This document shows positions 24,206-35,821 of a stretch of DNA of 64,000 nucleotides, piece after piece. A program made the position numbers and the translations under genes. The first letter of the stretch is position 1; every line of letters begins with the position of its first letter. Below the pieces are notes generated by a model that made no database searches, was not told where the DNA came from, and saw only the letters and a list, made by a program, of their open reading frames with translations. The DNA is from Datisca glomerata (taxonomy: Eukaryota; Streptophyta; Magnoliopsida; Cucurbitales; Datiscaceae): the NCBI GenBank assembly GCA_003255025.1, contig QANY01013592.1, forward strand, positions 1-64,000, in the 5' to 3' direction.

Positions 24206-24274
24206 CACGTTTGCTTCCATATATTCATTCTTGTGATTTCACTCATCTTTCTCTTTTTCATTATTTTGACTTGA

Positions 24275-24867
24275 AAGAAATTATTTGGATGTGTTCCAAA
24301 TTAGATATATAGAAGGTAAATAGAGATTTATTACGGAGTGAAATGATATATATATATACAATCAATTGATCTCAAGAATGGAAAATGTTATTAGAGCATG
24401 GACATTGCTCTTACAATAATCTTCTGTTTTTTTCTTCTTCTACCTTAAGTATGGTACTTGTAGACGTAATATTGTTTGGATTGTATGATCAGGTTGAAAT
24501 AAGAAGTTACTATGTGATTTTTCAATACCTATACATACATTATATATAATCTGTCTACATTCTAAAAAGATTCTTTTTGCTGCCACTTGTTGGCGATAGA
24601 TATAAGCCTAGGATAATTGTATGTGCACAAATGATTGTGCACATATGATTATGCAAGAATATACAAGTCGTATGTTGGTTTTTTTTAAGTTGAAGTCGTC
24701 AATTAAGCAGATTTGTTAACTGAACTATGAGCGAAAATGGCATAACAGGCCAACAGGTAGAGGAGAGAGAGGGCATTAACACACGTTCATTATAATTGTG
24801 TAATATTAGGACAACTAAGTTAGTGCAAATTATTTGTTTTACTTTTTGGGTGTGATTTTTTTTCCTT
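24275..24867. other. Intergenic stretch, nothing recognised
   Basis: AT-rich with a short TA run near 24350 and a small atgtgcacaaatgattgtgcacat inverted repeat (about 24620-24645). Confidence 0.5.
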
Positions 24868-24958
24868 GGGGGGGGGGGGGGGGGGGCAAGGTGGGGCGCA
24901 NNNNNNNNNNNNNNNNNNNNNNNNNNNNNNNNNNNNNNNNNNNNNNNNNNNNNNNNNN

Positions 24959-25015
<57 letters not shown>
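24868..25015. other. Assembly gap (58 N) between a poly-G run and a (TC)n microsatellite
   Basis: A 19-bp G run (24868-24886) and a short G-rich linker precede N bases at 24901-24958, followed by a pure TC repeat (24959-25015). The true length of this locus is unknown. Reading frames across it are artefacts. Confidence 0.95.
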
Positions 25016-25016
<1 letters not shown>

Positions 25017-25100
25017 GCTCTCAAGCTGACCAACTTACTCTATCTATCTCATGCTGATCACCAACTTACTCTATCTATCTCATGCTGATCACCAACTTAC
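25016..25100. repeat. Short tandem repeat, unit about 31 bp
   Basis: Two full units and a partial third of gctgatcaccaacttactctatctatctcat-like sequence directly after the TC microsatellite. Confidence 0.8.
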
Positions 25101-25414
25101 GGGGTTACGCCACCATACAGAACCAAGTTTTCCCATTTAATACAAGGTTAATTAAGGACGTGACATTCTCCATTGACAAAAAACAGTGATTTGATACTCC
25201 CCAAAGGCCCTAACTAGAGTGACCGCCTTGTCTTACTGGGCTCTATAATCAAAGTAACCAACATATATTATTTATGTTAAATCTCATTATTTAATTATTT
25301 TCCAGAAAAATATAATCCATAGGTTATAAGAATGGCCCTAATATCGTAGCGGCTGCAACCGCCGCATTACACACTAAAATTGTGCTTGGATTTGTAATTC
25401 AATTTCCTTTTGGT

Positions 25415-25838
25415 TAAACACACTTTTCACGTTTCAAACTTCTAAAAAGTGTCAATTGTTTCCCTAAACTATCATCAAGATTTCTATTGAACCCTTCCGC
25501 TTAATTCGTTAATTTTTCATCCAAAATTCAATACACTCCGAAAACTGAGCTACATACACTCAGTAAAAATCTGTGGTGAAGAAACTGTCCACAAAACTGG
25601 TGAACACATGCTAAAGAAAGGTGGATTCTTGCTTGGTTGATGGTTTTTCTGCTTGACGAAGGCTTTCCATCTGAAGAAGAAGAACTTTAATTAGTTTAGG
25701 TAGCTAACACCTTTAGCACGTATTGTACTATGAACGGAAAATTTGACGAAATTAAGCGGAACAGCCAATCGGGCAATTGATGGTAGTTGAAGGGACAATT
25801 ATGACACAATAGTGATACTTAGGTGAAAAATGTGTTTA
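25415..25838. mobile_element. Long terminal inverted repeat element (MULE-like MITE candidate)
   Basis: The left arm (25415-25521) and the reverse complement of the right arm (25733-25838) share taaacacac/ataaacaca, tttttcac, gtgtcaat/gtgtcataatt, gtttccct/gtccctt, aactatcatc/aactaccatc, ccgcttaatt and aatttt.c. That gives imperfect arms of about 105 bp around a 210-bp core without coding potential. Such long TIRs are typical of Mutator-like MITEs. I could not find the expected 9-bp target duplication, so family assignment is tentative. Confidence 0.5.
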
Positions 25839-26634
25839 TATATGGCACAGAGTGACAGCTGAAAAGTCACAAGTAATTGTGATATTCCTTGATATACAAA
25901 ACAAACAAATAAAATTATAATATATATATATATATATATATGTAGTAAGGGATAAGAGGAATGTGCACCAAGAAGATGGGGTCAATGGGCATTTGAATAT
26001 AATTAAAATAAATTCTTCAGAGACTGAGAATGAAAAGGAAGTTACAATATGGCACAGAGTGACAGAAGAGGGATTGAATATTATGAAGCAGTACTCTCTC
26101 TCTCTGTGTCCCTCACACAGCAATATTTGTGCAGTACGTCCAAGGAAATGAGTTCCTGATTCTCCAATTGGATCTTTCACTGATAGTCGTCTTTAATGGT
26201 GGCCTCACAGAAAAGGATTTGAAGCATCAGTTTAATTAGTGTGGTCCTCATCATCTCTTGTACCAGTAAAACATGTATGAAATCTACTGTCGAAAATACA
26301 CGTAACTTGTAGAGCTGTAAAATAAAAAAGAAATATCATAGGAGCTTTAATTTAACACCGGTATGGTGCCAAGCCAAAAGGTTTTGGAAAGCTAGAGAGT
26401 AATTAATATAATTTACATATATTTATAGAAGGGCTTGATGTGGTAATCTAATATAAAAATAAAATTTATATTATATTATATATATGTGTGTAAATTGATG
26501 AACTTTAGCGGAACAGCCATGTTGGATAGACTTAGTCTCTTTCTTTCCCGTGGAGTCCTCAAAGCGTGGTTGTAAAAATCTCATTCTTTTATCCTATGAC
26601 TCACAAAAAAATAATAGAAACATTAATGCCATTG
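25839..26634. other. Intergenic stretch with an AT microsatellite and a 19-bp direct repeat
   Basis: The word atatggcacagagtgacag occurs at 25840-25858 and 26047-26065. An AT run lies at about 25918-25942. No gene is recognised. Confidence 0.5.
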
Positions 26635-26960
26635 TCAAGATATTTTATCAAGATCAGAATCACAAAGGAGATATTCTAAAGAAGCAAATTTATCTTTTAT
26701 ATGCACTTCCTCTGGTATGAGACCGTCTATCATGTATGTATGATAACATTCATCTTCGTCTCGCAACCGTTTTCTAACATGAAAAATGTTTACCTCAAGA
26801 GTCATGTTTTTCAATGACAATTTCATTAGACAATTCCTAGAATTTATAAGAGCGTTAGTTGTGGCAAGAAAAGGGCTTCCTAAGATTAATGGGATCTTTG
26901 AACCCATGTCAATCTCAGAATGTGTATCCAAAATAAAAAAATCAACGTGGTAATATCATT
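26635..26960 (-). pseudogene. Gypsy-A protease region
   Basis: The 98-residue open part reads DTHSEIDMGSKIPLILGSPF then LATTNALINSRNCLMKLSLK and NMTLEVNIFHV. This is the conserved IP.ILGRPFLAT..A.I....G.MKL block at the protease C-terminus of Athila/Tat-like elements. A Ser replaces the usual Arg in ILGRPF. The active-site part and everything downstream of it are not recognisable. Confidence 0.75.
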
Positions 26961-28107
26961 TATCAATTTTGAGATCTTATTCCCCTTGGTCTTCTAATTG
27001 AACAGTCAACTAACTGCAGCACCATAGATGTGAGTTTAATTTCTCCTAGTCCTAGTTGCAAGTAAATAGAATAAAGCATAAGATTAACACTTGCTCCTAA
27101 GTCTAGCAATGAGAAACTCATGTATTGTAATATGGCAAGTTCTAGTTGAAAACCCTTGATCTTTTTATTTTGACGGTGTTCTCTACTCGATCACTATAAT
27201 CACTTGCTCTATTAAGAATGCAGTCTTCTTAATATGGTGCTTTCTCTTCTTAGTGCATAAATCCTAGATGAGCTTGGCCTAAGCTGGTACCTGTTGGATC
27301 ACATATATCAGAAGAAGGTTAATTTTCACTTGTTTCAAGTGCTCTAAAATTTCACCTTAGATTTTCATATTTTCCCCAGCAAGTCAGAGAGCTTGGGGAA
27401 AAGGTACTGGAGTTGAATTTTGCTTCTCAATTTCTTTTTCAGGGGCATCTTCATTACTACTAGTGGTGGTGACACTTATGTTGGTTAGCAGAACGAGCCA
27501 TATAAAATCTTACCAATTCGAGTTGTGATGACATTGACCTCTTTGACATTTTGTGTCCCCGAAGTGGACGTTTGTGCCATGTATTTCTGATTTGGATTTG
27601 ATTGAGGTTGTGATGGAAATCTTCCTCGTTGCTACGCAATCAGAGAACTAGTTAATTTGGTGATTTGACTTTGATTTATTTGTTCTCCTTTACTACATGT
27701 TTGAGCAAGGTCTCAAACTTTTGATTAGTCTAATTCTGTGTCTCCATGAATGCTTCCAGTGTGTCCCCTAAGGAATTCCTATTTTGTGGTGCAATGTATT
27801 GAGGGGCAGGGTAAGGCGGTTGTGCCTTATGTTTTCAATTATTGTTAGATTGTGCAATGTGCAAGTTGGTTGGAATTAGATTTCCAACTGAAATTTAGGT
27901 GATTTATCCAGCTCAGGTTGTAGGTTTCAGAATGTGATGAGTACAACCTTCTAATCATCACTAAGGCGTTACATTGCTCCTCATACACCTATCTTAAAAA
28001 AAGTGGGGAATTCGTGAGCTAAGTGATCTATCTCTCCACATACAAAACAAGTGATATGCGACTCAACCGTAGCAACTGTGTGGGCAACTCAACTATATTT
28101 CGTCTTT

Positions 28108-29059
28108 AAGGCCTCTAATTCTCTGGTTAAGATTGTAACTGGATTTTAAGGTTATCTTCTTCCCTAAGATGATAGACACAACTTGGTTGTGACTTATTTG
28201 TGCTATCTGTGGCGCTTGGTCGAGTCCATGTATGTGCTTTTCTAGCTAAGTCATTCAAGTATTATATTGCTTCCTCAGGGTCTTTGTAAAGCAACTCTCC
28301 ATTGCACATCATCTCAATAAATTATGAGTCCCTCACAAAAGTAGCTAATTAAGTGCCAATTTTCATATCCATGGTGGGGCCACTACAGTTCTTTGAATCT
28401 TTCCCAAGCTAGGTCTAAAGTTTCACTTTCTATTTGAGAAAAAGTTGAGAATTGTCTTTTCAAGCCACTGGTCTTATGGTGTGGAAAGTATTTATTGAAG
28501 AATGCTTGTGTTAACTCTCCCTAAGTTCCTATAGATCTAGGCCTTAAAGAATATAAAAAACTTTTTGCATTGTCTTAGATAACTTTTTGCGTTGTCTTTT
28601 TGGGAGAAATGAAAGAATTTCAACCTAATGGAATCTATGCTTTTTAGTCGGCTATGGAAAGTGGCTACTACATCTTAGAACTCCCTAATACGCTCGTATC
28701 AGATTTCACTCTCCAAACCATGAAAGGTGGGTAACAACTGGATCATTCCTGATTTGAACTCCTGATGTGGGTAACAAAATGCACATTGTGTGGTAAGACG
28801 GGTATGATGTAGGTAATGAAGGATGAGTATACACATCTTCTTAAGAGTATATTGAATGATATAAAATTATTGATGAAAATATTGTTGTAGTGAAGAAGGT
28901 CGTGGATTTATCAAACATCCTAGTGCATAGTTGAATGGTAAACTTACTTTTCATCTTTTCCTTGAAAGTTTTAGTTACTTTTTCTTTTAACATAATAGTG
29001 ATTTGGACTTATTTTTCACTACTTTTCTTGAATATCGGATTCAATGTTCGTCATTTTTT
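28108..29059 (-). repeat. Tandem duplication in Gypsy-A, copy 1
   Basis: Starts aaggcctctaattctctgg and ends at the second occurrence of the same words at 29060. It carries part of gag and the leader. It is nearly collinear with copy 2, with scattered substitutions and small indels. Confidence 0.85.
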
Positions 29060-30030
29060 AAGGCCTCTAATTCTCTGGTTAAGATTGTAACTGGGTTTTA
29101 AGGTTATCTTCTTTCCTAAGATGTAGACTCAACTTGGTTGTAACTTATTTGTGCTATCAGTAGCGCTTGGTCGATCCCATGTATGTGCTTTTTTAGCTAA
29201 GTCATTCAAGTATTATACTTCTTCCTCAGGGTCTTTGTAAAGCAACTTTCCATTGCATGCCATCTCAATAAATTAACGCTCCCTAATTATGAGTCCCTCG
29301 TAGAAGTAGCTAACTAAATGCCAAAAATTTTCATATCCATGGCGGGGTCATTACAGTTCTTTGAATCTTTCCCAAGCTTGGTCTAAAGTTTCACTTTCTA
29401 TTTGAGGAAAGGTTGAGAATTATCTTTACAAGCCATTGGTCTTATGGTGTGGAAAGTATTCATTGAAGAATGCTTGTGTAACTCTCCCCAAGTTCCTATA
29501 GATCTAGGCCTTAAAGAATACAGAAAACTTTTTGAGTTGTCCTAGATAACTTTTTGCGTTGTCTTTTTAGGAGAAATGAAAGAATTTCAACCTAATGGAA
29601 TCTATGCTTTTTTGTCGACTATGGAAAGTGGCTACTACATCTTCGAACTCCCTAATACGCTCGTAGTGGTTTTCACTCTCCAAGCCATGAAATGTGGGTA
29701 ACAATTGGATAATTCTTGGTTTGAACTCCTGATATGGGTAACAATATGCACATTGTGTGGTTAGACGGGTATGATGTAGGCAATGAAGGATGAGTATACA
29801 CATCTTCATAAGAGTATATTAAACTGAATAAAATTATTGATGACAATATTGTTGAAGTGAAAAAGGTCGTGGATTTATCAAATATCTCAGTGCGTAGTTG
29901 TAATGGTAAACTTAAGTTTCATTTATTTCCTTGAATATTTTAGTTACTTTTTCTTTTAACATAGTAGTGATTCTGACTTATTTTTCACTACCTTTCTTGA
30001 ATATTGGATTCAATGTTCATCATTTTTTAA
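29060..30030 (-). repeat. Tandem duplication in Gypsy-A, copy 2
   Basis: Repeats copy 1 from aaggcctctaattc to tcaatgttcatcattttttaa. It includes the best gag N-terminal frame (29809-29567). A small insertion (taacgctccctaattatgag region, about 29274-29294) explains most of the length difference. Confidence 0.85.
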
Positions 30031-30109
30031 GCAATAAGAAAATGCTATTATAATGAGTATGACATTTTGTATGATCCAACCATATAATCTTATTTTCATG
30101 TATATGCTA

Positions 30110-30835
30110 AATTTGTTTAATCAAATAGTTGAACTTAGTAAGTGTAGATACAAAGGTGGTGATGATGAGTACAAGAGTGGTTTAATCCTTAGCAAGTAAC
30201 CAAAAAAGTTGGGGAGAACGCCTGAGAGGACGTCGGGAGGTGAAGGGGAAGCACTCTGAACACCTAAAGGGGGTGACAAATTCTCTCTGTGGGAAGGGAA
30301 TGGTGCTCTTTCTCTCTAGGATTTTATCTTCTTTTCAAATGGAGGTGAAGATCTCCTTTTATAGGTGACATAAAGGGGACCAACGTAACCAATCACTTGA
30401 TTAGTTATGGGCTCTCCTATCTAAGTGTTCCACCTCAGCAAATCACGTTGAGGTGGAAAGGAGAAGGTCTCACGCGTGTCAGACCATGGACACTACATGG
30501 GCTACTCGTAGGGTATCGGTGACCTAGGATGACTTTTAGGGGACACGCCTAGCCGATGGGGCTCAGGGGCGGCATCCACCTAAAGCTTCCTCTCAAAGGG
30601 AACTCTTATGGCTAAACCACATTCCCAAGGTGGGAAGGTAGCACACTCTTAGTATTCAAAGTGGTCATATTAGAAGAGGTATATCCTTTCCAATACGGCA
30701 TAACCTCACCCATAATCCTACCAGACCACAGCCTCCCAAGCATTACCAAACAACTATATGTCCATTCAAGTCTTTGTTACTTGATTTAATGGTTTGTGAT
30801 TTAATGACGAAATGTATTACAAAGGTGATCCAGAC
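30110..30835 (-). repeat. Probable minus-strand LTR with TATA box
   Basis: On the minus strand a TATAAAAGG box (30355-30363 in + coordinates) is followed by a leader-like stretch rich in agagagaaagagc, ccttcacctcc and ttctcccc words down to about 30190. This looks like the U3-R-U5 part of a Gypsy LTR and lies upstream of the gag start of Gypsy-A, where its 5' LTR should be. I found no second copy to prove it. Confidence 0.4.
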
Positions 30836-31001
30836 ACCTCCATGGTACACCCATGGGAGCGGCACCCCCATCGTTCCCATGGGGGGCGGCACCCCATGGT
30901 ACCCATGGTGGCGGCACCCCCACGGTGTACCCATAGGGGGCGGCACCCACATGGTGTACCCCTGGGGGCGGCACCCCCATGACGTCTCCATAGGGGGTGG
31001 C
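30836..31001. repeat. GC-rich minisatellite, six units of 25-29 bp
   Basis: Units start at 30836, 30864, 30891, 30916, 30945 and 30973, each like acccccatggtgtacccatgggggcggc. Each contains ccatgg-type palindromic cores. It is by far the most GC-rich sequence in the window. Open frames on both strands here are by-products of the repeat. Confidence 0.95.
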
Positions 31002-32372
31002 GTCCTGTGATGACTTCATTTCACGGTGAGTCAATGTTGAGGTTATCAACTCTCATGTACATTTAGCCCCGTGTGTAAGTACGATGCGGAGTGATCGGAC
31101 TTATACACAATTTCTTTAACGTAACAACCAATCGTAATATCATAGCCCATGGTCCTTTGGTTGCCTCCATTAAACAACATATGTGAAATGACTCTGCAAT
31201 GTCACCTCAATCTTCATGGCATTTGTGCATTCATGTATTTTTCATGTATCATGACTTGCTGCATTGATGAAACATCCCTTCGTGTTCAAGTTTGACGAAC
31301 TTGAACAAATTTTATGGTCGTTTACATTTTAAACCTTTCAAACCTTTTTAGAATGTGGAGAGTTCCCTCCTCTCCCTTCTCCCCCTATATAAAAGATCTA
31401 AAAAACACTCTCTTTATTTAATCATCTCTTTCCGAATTTTTTTTAAGAGAAATCAAACAAAGCTAACCCTTCTTCCTCCTTGCATCCCTCAACATTTCGA
31501 CATTTTTAAGGGCATCAGCTTTGGCATTTTCTTCTTCTACAAAGTGTTGCCTCATTCACATATGAGTTAGTTTAGAAAGAGTTACTTCCAAAAAAAATCT
31601 TCCTAATTGCCGAACTAGGTCCTGAAACCACATTGGATCTAGAAAACTGAATGGGCAGCCAATAAATATTGCCTAAAAATGAGGAGAGGGGTCTGCTGAG
31701 TAGATGGGTCCCTGAAAAAAAGTCACCACAAAACCACCGACTGGGTCCAGAACACCGTTGATCACGCCTTCCCCATCTTTGAGAAACGCTGAAACAACGT
31801 CGAGGGAGCACTACCGAGTAGCCGCCAAGGGCAATCACATAGAACGACAACCCCTCTTGCATGCTTGGGCTTCAACTTTGAGCTTCTCTCCCGTAAGTTT
31901 ACTCGATTCTTTCTCTGAGAATGTAAGAAAAAAAATTTATTGTTGGGAAATAGCTTCCAGATTGAGCATTGGCTACTTGTTATATTTTTGGGGTTAATTT
32001 CATAGTACCCCATCCCCCCGGTGAACTTTGTCCCAAAATCAGCTTAACTCCTTAAACTATTTTTTTTAATTGGTACTTAAACTTTCTCCTTCCATCATTG
32101 AATGACTATTAAATGGTCACATGCACGACACATGTCTATTTTTTTTTCTAATTTTGCCCATTTCTTCAACCTTATAAGGTATATATCTCTGATGTTTTCC
32201 CAAAAAAACACCATCCACAAATTGCATATGCCTCTTCACTAATTTGTCAAAATTTTGAAAAGAATCAACTTAACTTAATGTTATCCAAAAATCTTGTGTG
32301 TTATTTCTCTATTTTTGATGTGTAAAGTTATTTAAAAAATATAGATATTTTGATCAACAGAGAAATATTCAA
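31002..32372. other. Region with + strand TATA box; probable LTR or leader sequence, no gene recognised
   Basis: From tgtgatgacttcatttcacgg (31011), a start reminiscent of Gypsy LTRs, the sequence runs to a strong TATATAAAAG box at 31386-31395 preceded by a ccctcctctcccttctcccc tract. A leader-like stretch follows to about 31900 with a gtaagttt donor-like site near 31892. At 31993-32130 begins gggttaatttcatagtacccc-type repetitive sequence common in plant genomes. No coding similarity was found. Confidence 0.4.
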
Positions 32373-33480
32373 TTAACAACTAACAATATGATCTTTCGGC
32401 CTAGTGTTAGCATGTTTAACCCGAGCACCACGCCTAGGCTCACCATCACCATCTAGTCCATCATTACTCCTTGCCGAATTTTGAACCTTGTCCTCAAGGT
32501 TCAAATCTAGAAAACAGTGCCATATGACCGAAATAGGCTCCCAAGTCGCATCTTCTTGAGGCAAAGCCCACCATTCAACCAATGCTTCCCGAAAACGCGT
32601 ACCTCATTGTTGAACCCAACAAAAACTGAGTAGTGCTACTGGTTCTAAAGCCAAAAGCCCCTCCTCATTATACGGAATGGTAGTTGGATGAATGACGACC
32701 TGAGATCCCACTCGATATTTCAACAAAGACACATGGAAAATGGGATGAATTTTTTAACCTTCGGGTAGCTCCAACTTATAGGCAACAACCCCAATTCAAG
32801 CAAGCACCCTATTTGGACCGAAGTAATGGCTGACAAGCTTTTGAAAAGCATGTTTGAACAAATATTGTTGTTGATATGGTTGAAACTTTAAATACACCCA
32901 TTATCCTTCCTTAAAAGACTCAGGTCGATGACCTTTACTGGGATATTGTTTCATTTGATTCCGAGCATGATGAAGATTAGCCTTAAGGTCGCATATCGCT
33001 TCATGATCGAAGAATTCGGTCAACCTCTTCAACTGGAGAACTTCCCGCACTATATTCGATCAATCCAGGCGGTGATCGACCATAAAGGGCTTCAAATGGT
33101 GTCATATCGATCGAACAATGGAATGCAGTGTTATACCAATATTTTCCCCAAGCTTGGAAAGACTCTCATTTCTTCGTAATTGTGCTAGCGTAACACTACA
33201 AATATTATTCCAAACAATGATTCACCACCTCCATTTTCCCATTAGTCTCTAAATGATAGGCAGTGCTATGCTTAAGTTGTGTTCTTTGAAGACGAAAGAG
33301 TTCCTTCCAAAATGTGCTCAAGAAAACATGATCACGATCACACATGATGGTCTCTAGAATGCCACGTAACCAAACAACCTCCATAACCTGCTAGAATTCT
33401 TGAAGTAGGCCGACCACCTCCTTTGGACACTCTTCTTGAATATCCTCCGAAGGAACCCCCACTCCTGATATAGCAAACAA
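32373..33480 (-). pseudogene. Gypsy-C integrase and chromodomain
   Basis: Integrase fragments include CDRDHVFLSTFWKELFRLQ-like text in changing frames (about 33350-33290), STAYH.ET.G, then the C-terminal part with YLKFQPYQQQY-like text (about 32890). The chromodomain end is in a clean frame (32582-32373): LVEWWALPQEDATWEPISVI, followed by a C-terminal tail with basic residues. Confidence 0.75.
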
Positions 33481-33706
33481 CTCAGCGTTGGCCCACCACT
33501 AGTGTAATAATTCATTTATACCGAAAGTGGATGGAAAAGGAACCGTACTCACTGTTAGACGATACCATGGCCCCTATAGTAAACTCCTTAGTCATATGTT
33601 TGTAGTCAGATACAATTGGTCCGAGATTCACTAACCATTGAACCCCCAAAACAACATCCAACCCGGTAATTGGAAGTGAGTAGATCGAGGTTACAAACTC
33701 CTAACC

Positions 33707-34042
33707 CTAAATGATTATTTTAACCCCATCAAACTGATTTTGACACCATAAACGATCTCCGCTAGCTACCTTTATTGCAAATGGCATTATATGCATGACT
33801 ACCAACTGTAACTTTCCCGCAACTTGCTTGTTAATAAAATTATAGCTTGATATATTATCCAAAAGAATGCTAACAATCTGATTATGTATTTTTGCTTGCA
33901 TTCGCATCGTCCATTTTCCTCCGCCCCCAGCAATTGCATGAAGCAAAATTATGAGCTCGGGCTCAATTAAATCACCTTCTTGATCATTCTTTTCATCTTC
34001 TTGGTTAGTTTTTTCATCCTTTCCCATTGCATCAATTAACAT
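33707..34042 (-). pseudogene. Gypsy-C aspartic protease
   Basis: Open for 111 residues with LHAIAGGGGKWTMRMQAKIH, then SILLDNISSYNFINKQVAGK. The usual D-S-G active-site triad of the aspartic protease reads D-N-I here, so catalysis would be lost even without the other damage. Confidence 0.75.
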
Positions 34043-34233
34043 TACTTGAGCTGCTTGACATCTATGACCGAGAACAAATTTCTCTTGATAATTAAAGCAA
34101 AGATTTTGAGCGCGCCTCTACTTCATCTCTTCAAACGAAAGTTCTTTACCTGTACCAGACGGAGATAGTTTTGCAGATAAACTTGACCCCGAACTATAAC
34201 CCGGTTTAGTGGGCGTCCGCATGGAGTTAGAAC

Positions 34234-34641
34234 TTATGCTCTTATGTGCCGTAACAACTTTTCATTCTGTCGTCGAGCTAAATCGATCGCCTGAGATAGC
34301 TTCTTCGGCTGGAACATCTGAACTTCCGATGTGATTTCTTCTTTCAATCCTCCTAAAAATGTCCCCATTAGAGCTTCCGTTGGCCTCCCCTTTGCTTGGT
34401 TGGATAATCTTTCAAACTTATGAAGGTAATCATCAAAAGATTCTCCTTCGAAAGTCTTGGATAGAGACTCGTCGATATTCTCAAAACTGGTCAGTCTGAA
34501 CCTCTTGTAGTTCTCTCTCGAACACCCACCATGTATCTTCCTTCTTCCGGTTATTATGATAGGTTGTCTTACTATCCACTTTTTAGATATTCCTAGCACC
34601 TTAAAGGCAGTAATAGGCATAACCGTGATTCCAAAATCCAT
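34234..34641 (-). pseudogene. Gypsy-C gag
   Basis: The C-terminal two thirds match retrotransposon gag: LSKTFEGESFDDYLHKFERL, SNQAKGRPTEALMGTFLGGL, KEEITSEVQMFQPKKLSQAI, ending in LARRQNEKLL. The first 50 residues of the open frame do not resemble gag and may be foreign sequence. A CFNYQEKF...GHRC remnant near 34095 is the zinc knuckle with its second cysteine changed to Tyr. Confidence 0.75.
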
Positions 34642-34650
34642 TATCTACCG

Positions 34651-35821
34651 AGGCTCGCTTTACATGACACCGTTAATAGTTACAGCAACATACAAAGGGT
34701 GGTTATGCCCTTTTCACTTAACATAGTTATATAAGTTTGTGAATGTAATGGTCTCCTCTTCATTCTAGCGTATACTCCTTAAGGGTAGTTGTACAAAACA
34801 ACAATGCATTCAAGTCTGACTCAGTTGAGAAACATCCATAAGAATCTGAGGTACTTGACACCTTTCTATATTATCTAACTCCAAATGTGTAAAACAAATC
34901 TTACAAATCCGGGTATTTAACAACTTTCAGAATAGGTTGCATCCCCCTTTGTCTGATGGTCATCATCCACTGCTTTTTCTATCATTCTGACATATAAAGT
35001 ATAGACACCATCATTCATACTCATTATTTTTACATTCGCACGTTGAGGGAAATGTTGTTTTTTAATAGGCGTTGCATCTTCTATAATAATTTCCCATATT
35101 TTGTAAATCTGCATGTGTGTTAAACACATTAGACTCCAGCGGTTATGATATCTAGTGTCAGCAAAGCTCGGTGTGGAGTGGTAGTCGAAGTAGTGTTGAA
35201 TGCATTATCTGCCTTATCTTCTTCAGTGGTGTTAACAAGCCTAGGAAAGTTAGTTGGAGCATTTTTTATGGTTGTTCACGACTAAGTGTATGTTGATGTA
35301 AAGTCGTGAAGGTGGAGGATTTCGAGAAGAAGAGTTCATCCTTGTAATAAACATGTCCAGAAATCTTCACATCTTAGCATTGGAAGTTTATAACTCCCGA
35401 ATAGTAGTAGTTTGATCTTGTGCGGATGAACCAATTGGTTGTTCATTGTAAAGGTGGTAAGGGTTAAACATGAAGGTTTTGGTTAGTAGTCTAGTCGGAG
35501 CAATACAACAATAACTTTCGTGAAGATTGAAGTTTGGGGTAAATGATTAGCACTAAGGTCAGCCTCTAGATGGTGACAAAATGCTCTATTATAATAGTGT
35601 ATAGGGAGTCAGTTTGCAGATCCTTGTAAAAAAGGGGAATGCCAATATTTATAGATAATAGCTAAGACCACGTGTAATTAATCTCGTGGTCAATACATAA
35701 GTCTTAATTAAATGTAGTTTCCTCAGTTAAATACACTTAACTAAGGTAGCTAAAAGGTCTCACATTAGACACGCCATGGGCCAATTGTATTGACCATGAT
35801 ACTAAAACGAATTAATGAGTC
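34651..35821. other. Unrecognised stretch
   Basis: A 70-codon frame on the minus strand (35129-34917) has no recognisable motif. The area may include 5' parts of Gypsy-C, but I could not identify an LTR. Confidence 0.4.

Larger units (their letters stand above)
26635..30030 (-). mobile_element. Gypsy-A: Ty3/Gypsy (Athila/Tat-like) gag-protease remnant
   Basis: On the minus strand, gag text starts near 29809 and continues leftwards: YPYQEFKPRIIQLLPTFHGL, YERIREFEDVVATF, SRQKSIDSIRLKFFHFS, then degenerate gag. A QPQSNPNQKYMAQTS-like linker follows near 27600, then the aspartic-protease region. The left end stops in the protease, with no reverse transcriptase. A 0.95-kb tandem duplication (28108-29059 and 29060-30030) doubles the leader and gag N-terminus. 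The domain pattern matches non-chromodomain Gypsy families (Athila/Tat type). The element is dead. Confidence 0.75.
32373..34650 (-). mobile_element. Gypsy-C: chromovirus remnant lacking reverse transcriptase and RNase H
   Basis: On the minus strand the order is gag (34510-34234), zinc-knuckle remnant (about 34090), protease (34042-33707), protease-RT linker (about 33680-33560), then directly integrase (about 33480-32780) and chromodomain (32590-32480). The whole reverse transcriptase/RNase H part is missing, which indicates an internal deletion. Stops and frameshifts occur throughout the integrase. The chromodomain identifies it as a chromovirus, a lineage that targets chromatin through this domain. 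Confidence 0.8.

Noticed and set aside
24834..25088. Ser-Leu repeat frame next to the gap
   Set aside because: It is a translation of the (TC)n repeat across N bases.
26055..26125. Possible miR156 precursor
   Set aside because: tgacagaagag matches the first 11 bases of miR156, but the next bases differ and the downstream CT-rich stretch does not pair as a proper star strand.
30743..31049. Overlapping open frames of about 80 codons on both strands, rich in Gly, Pro and His
   Set aside because: They are translations of the GC-rich minisatellite in different frames.
31993..32130. gggttaatttcatagtacccc segment as a MULE end
   Set aside because: The phrase is common in plant repeats, but I found no inverted partner or target duplication here.
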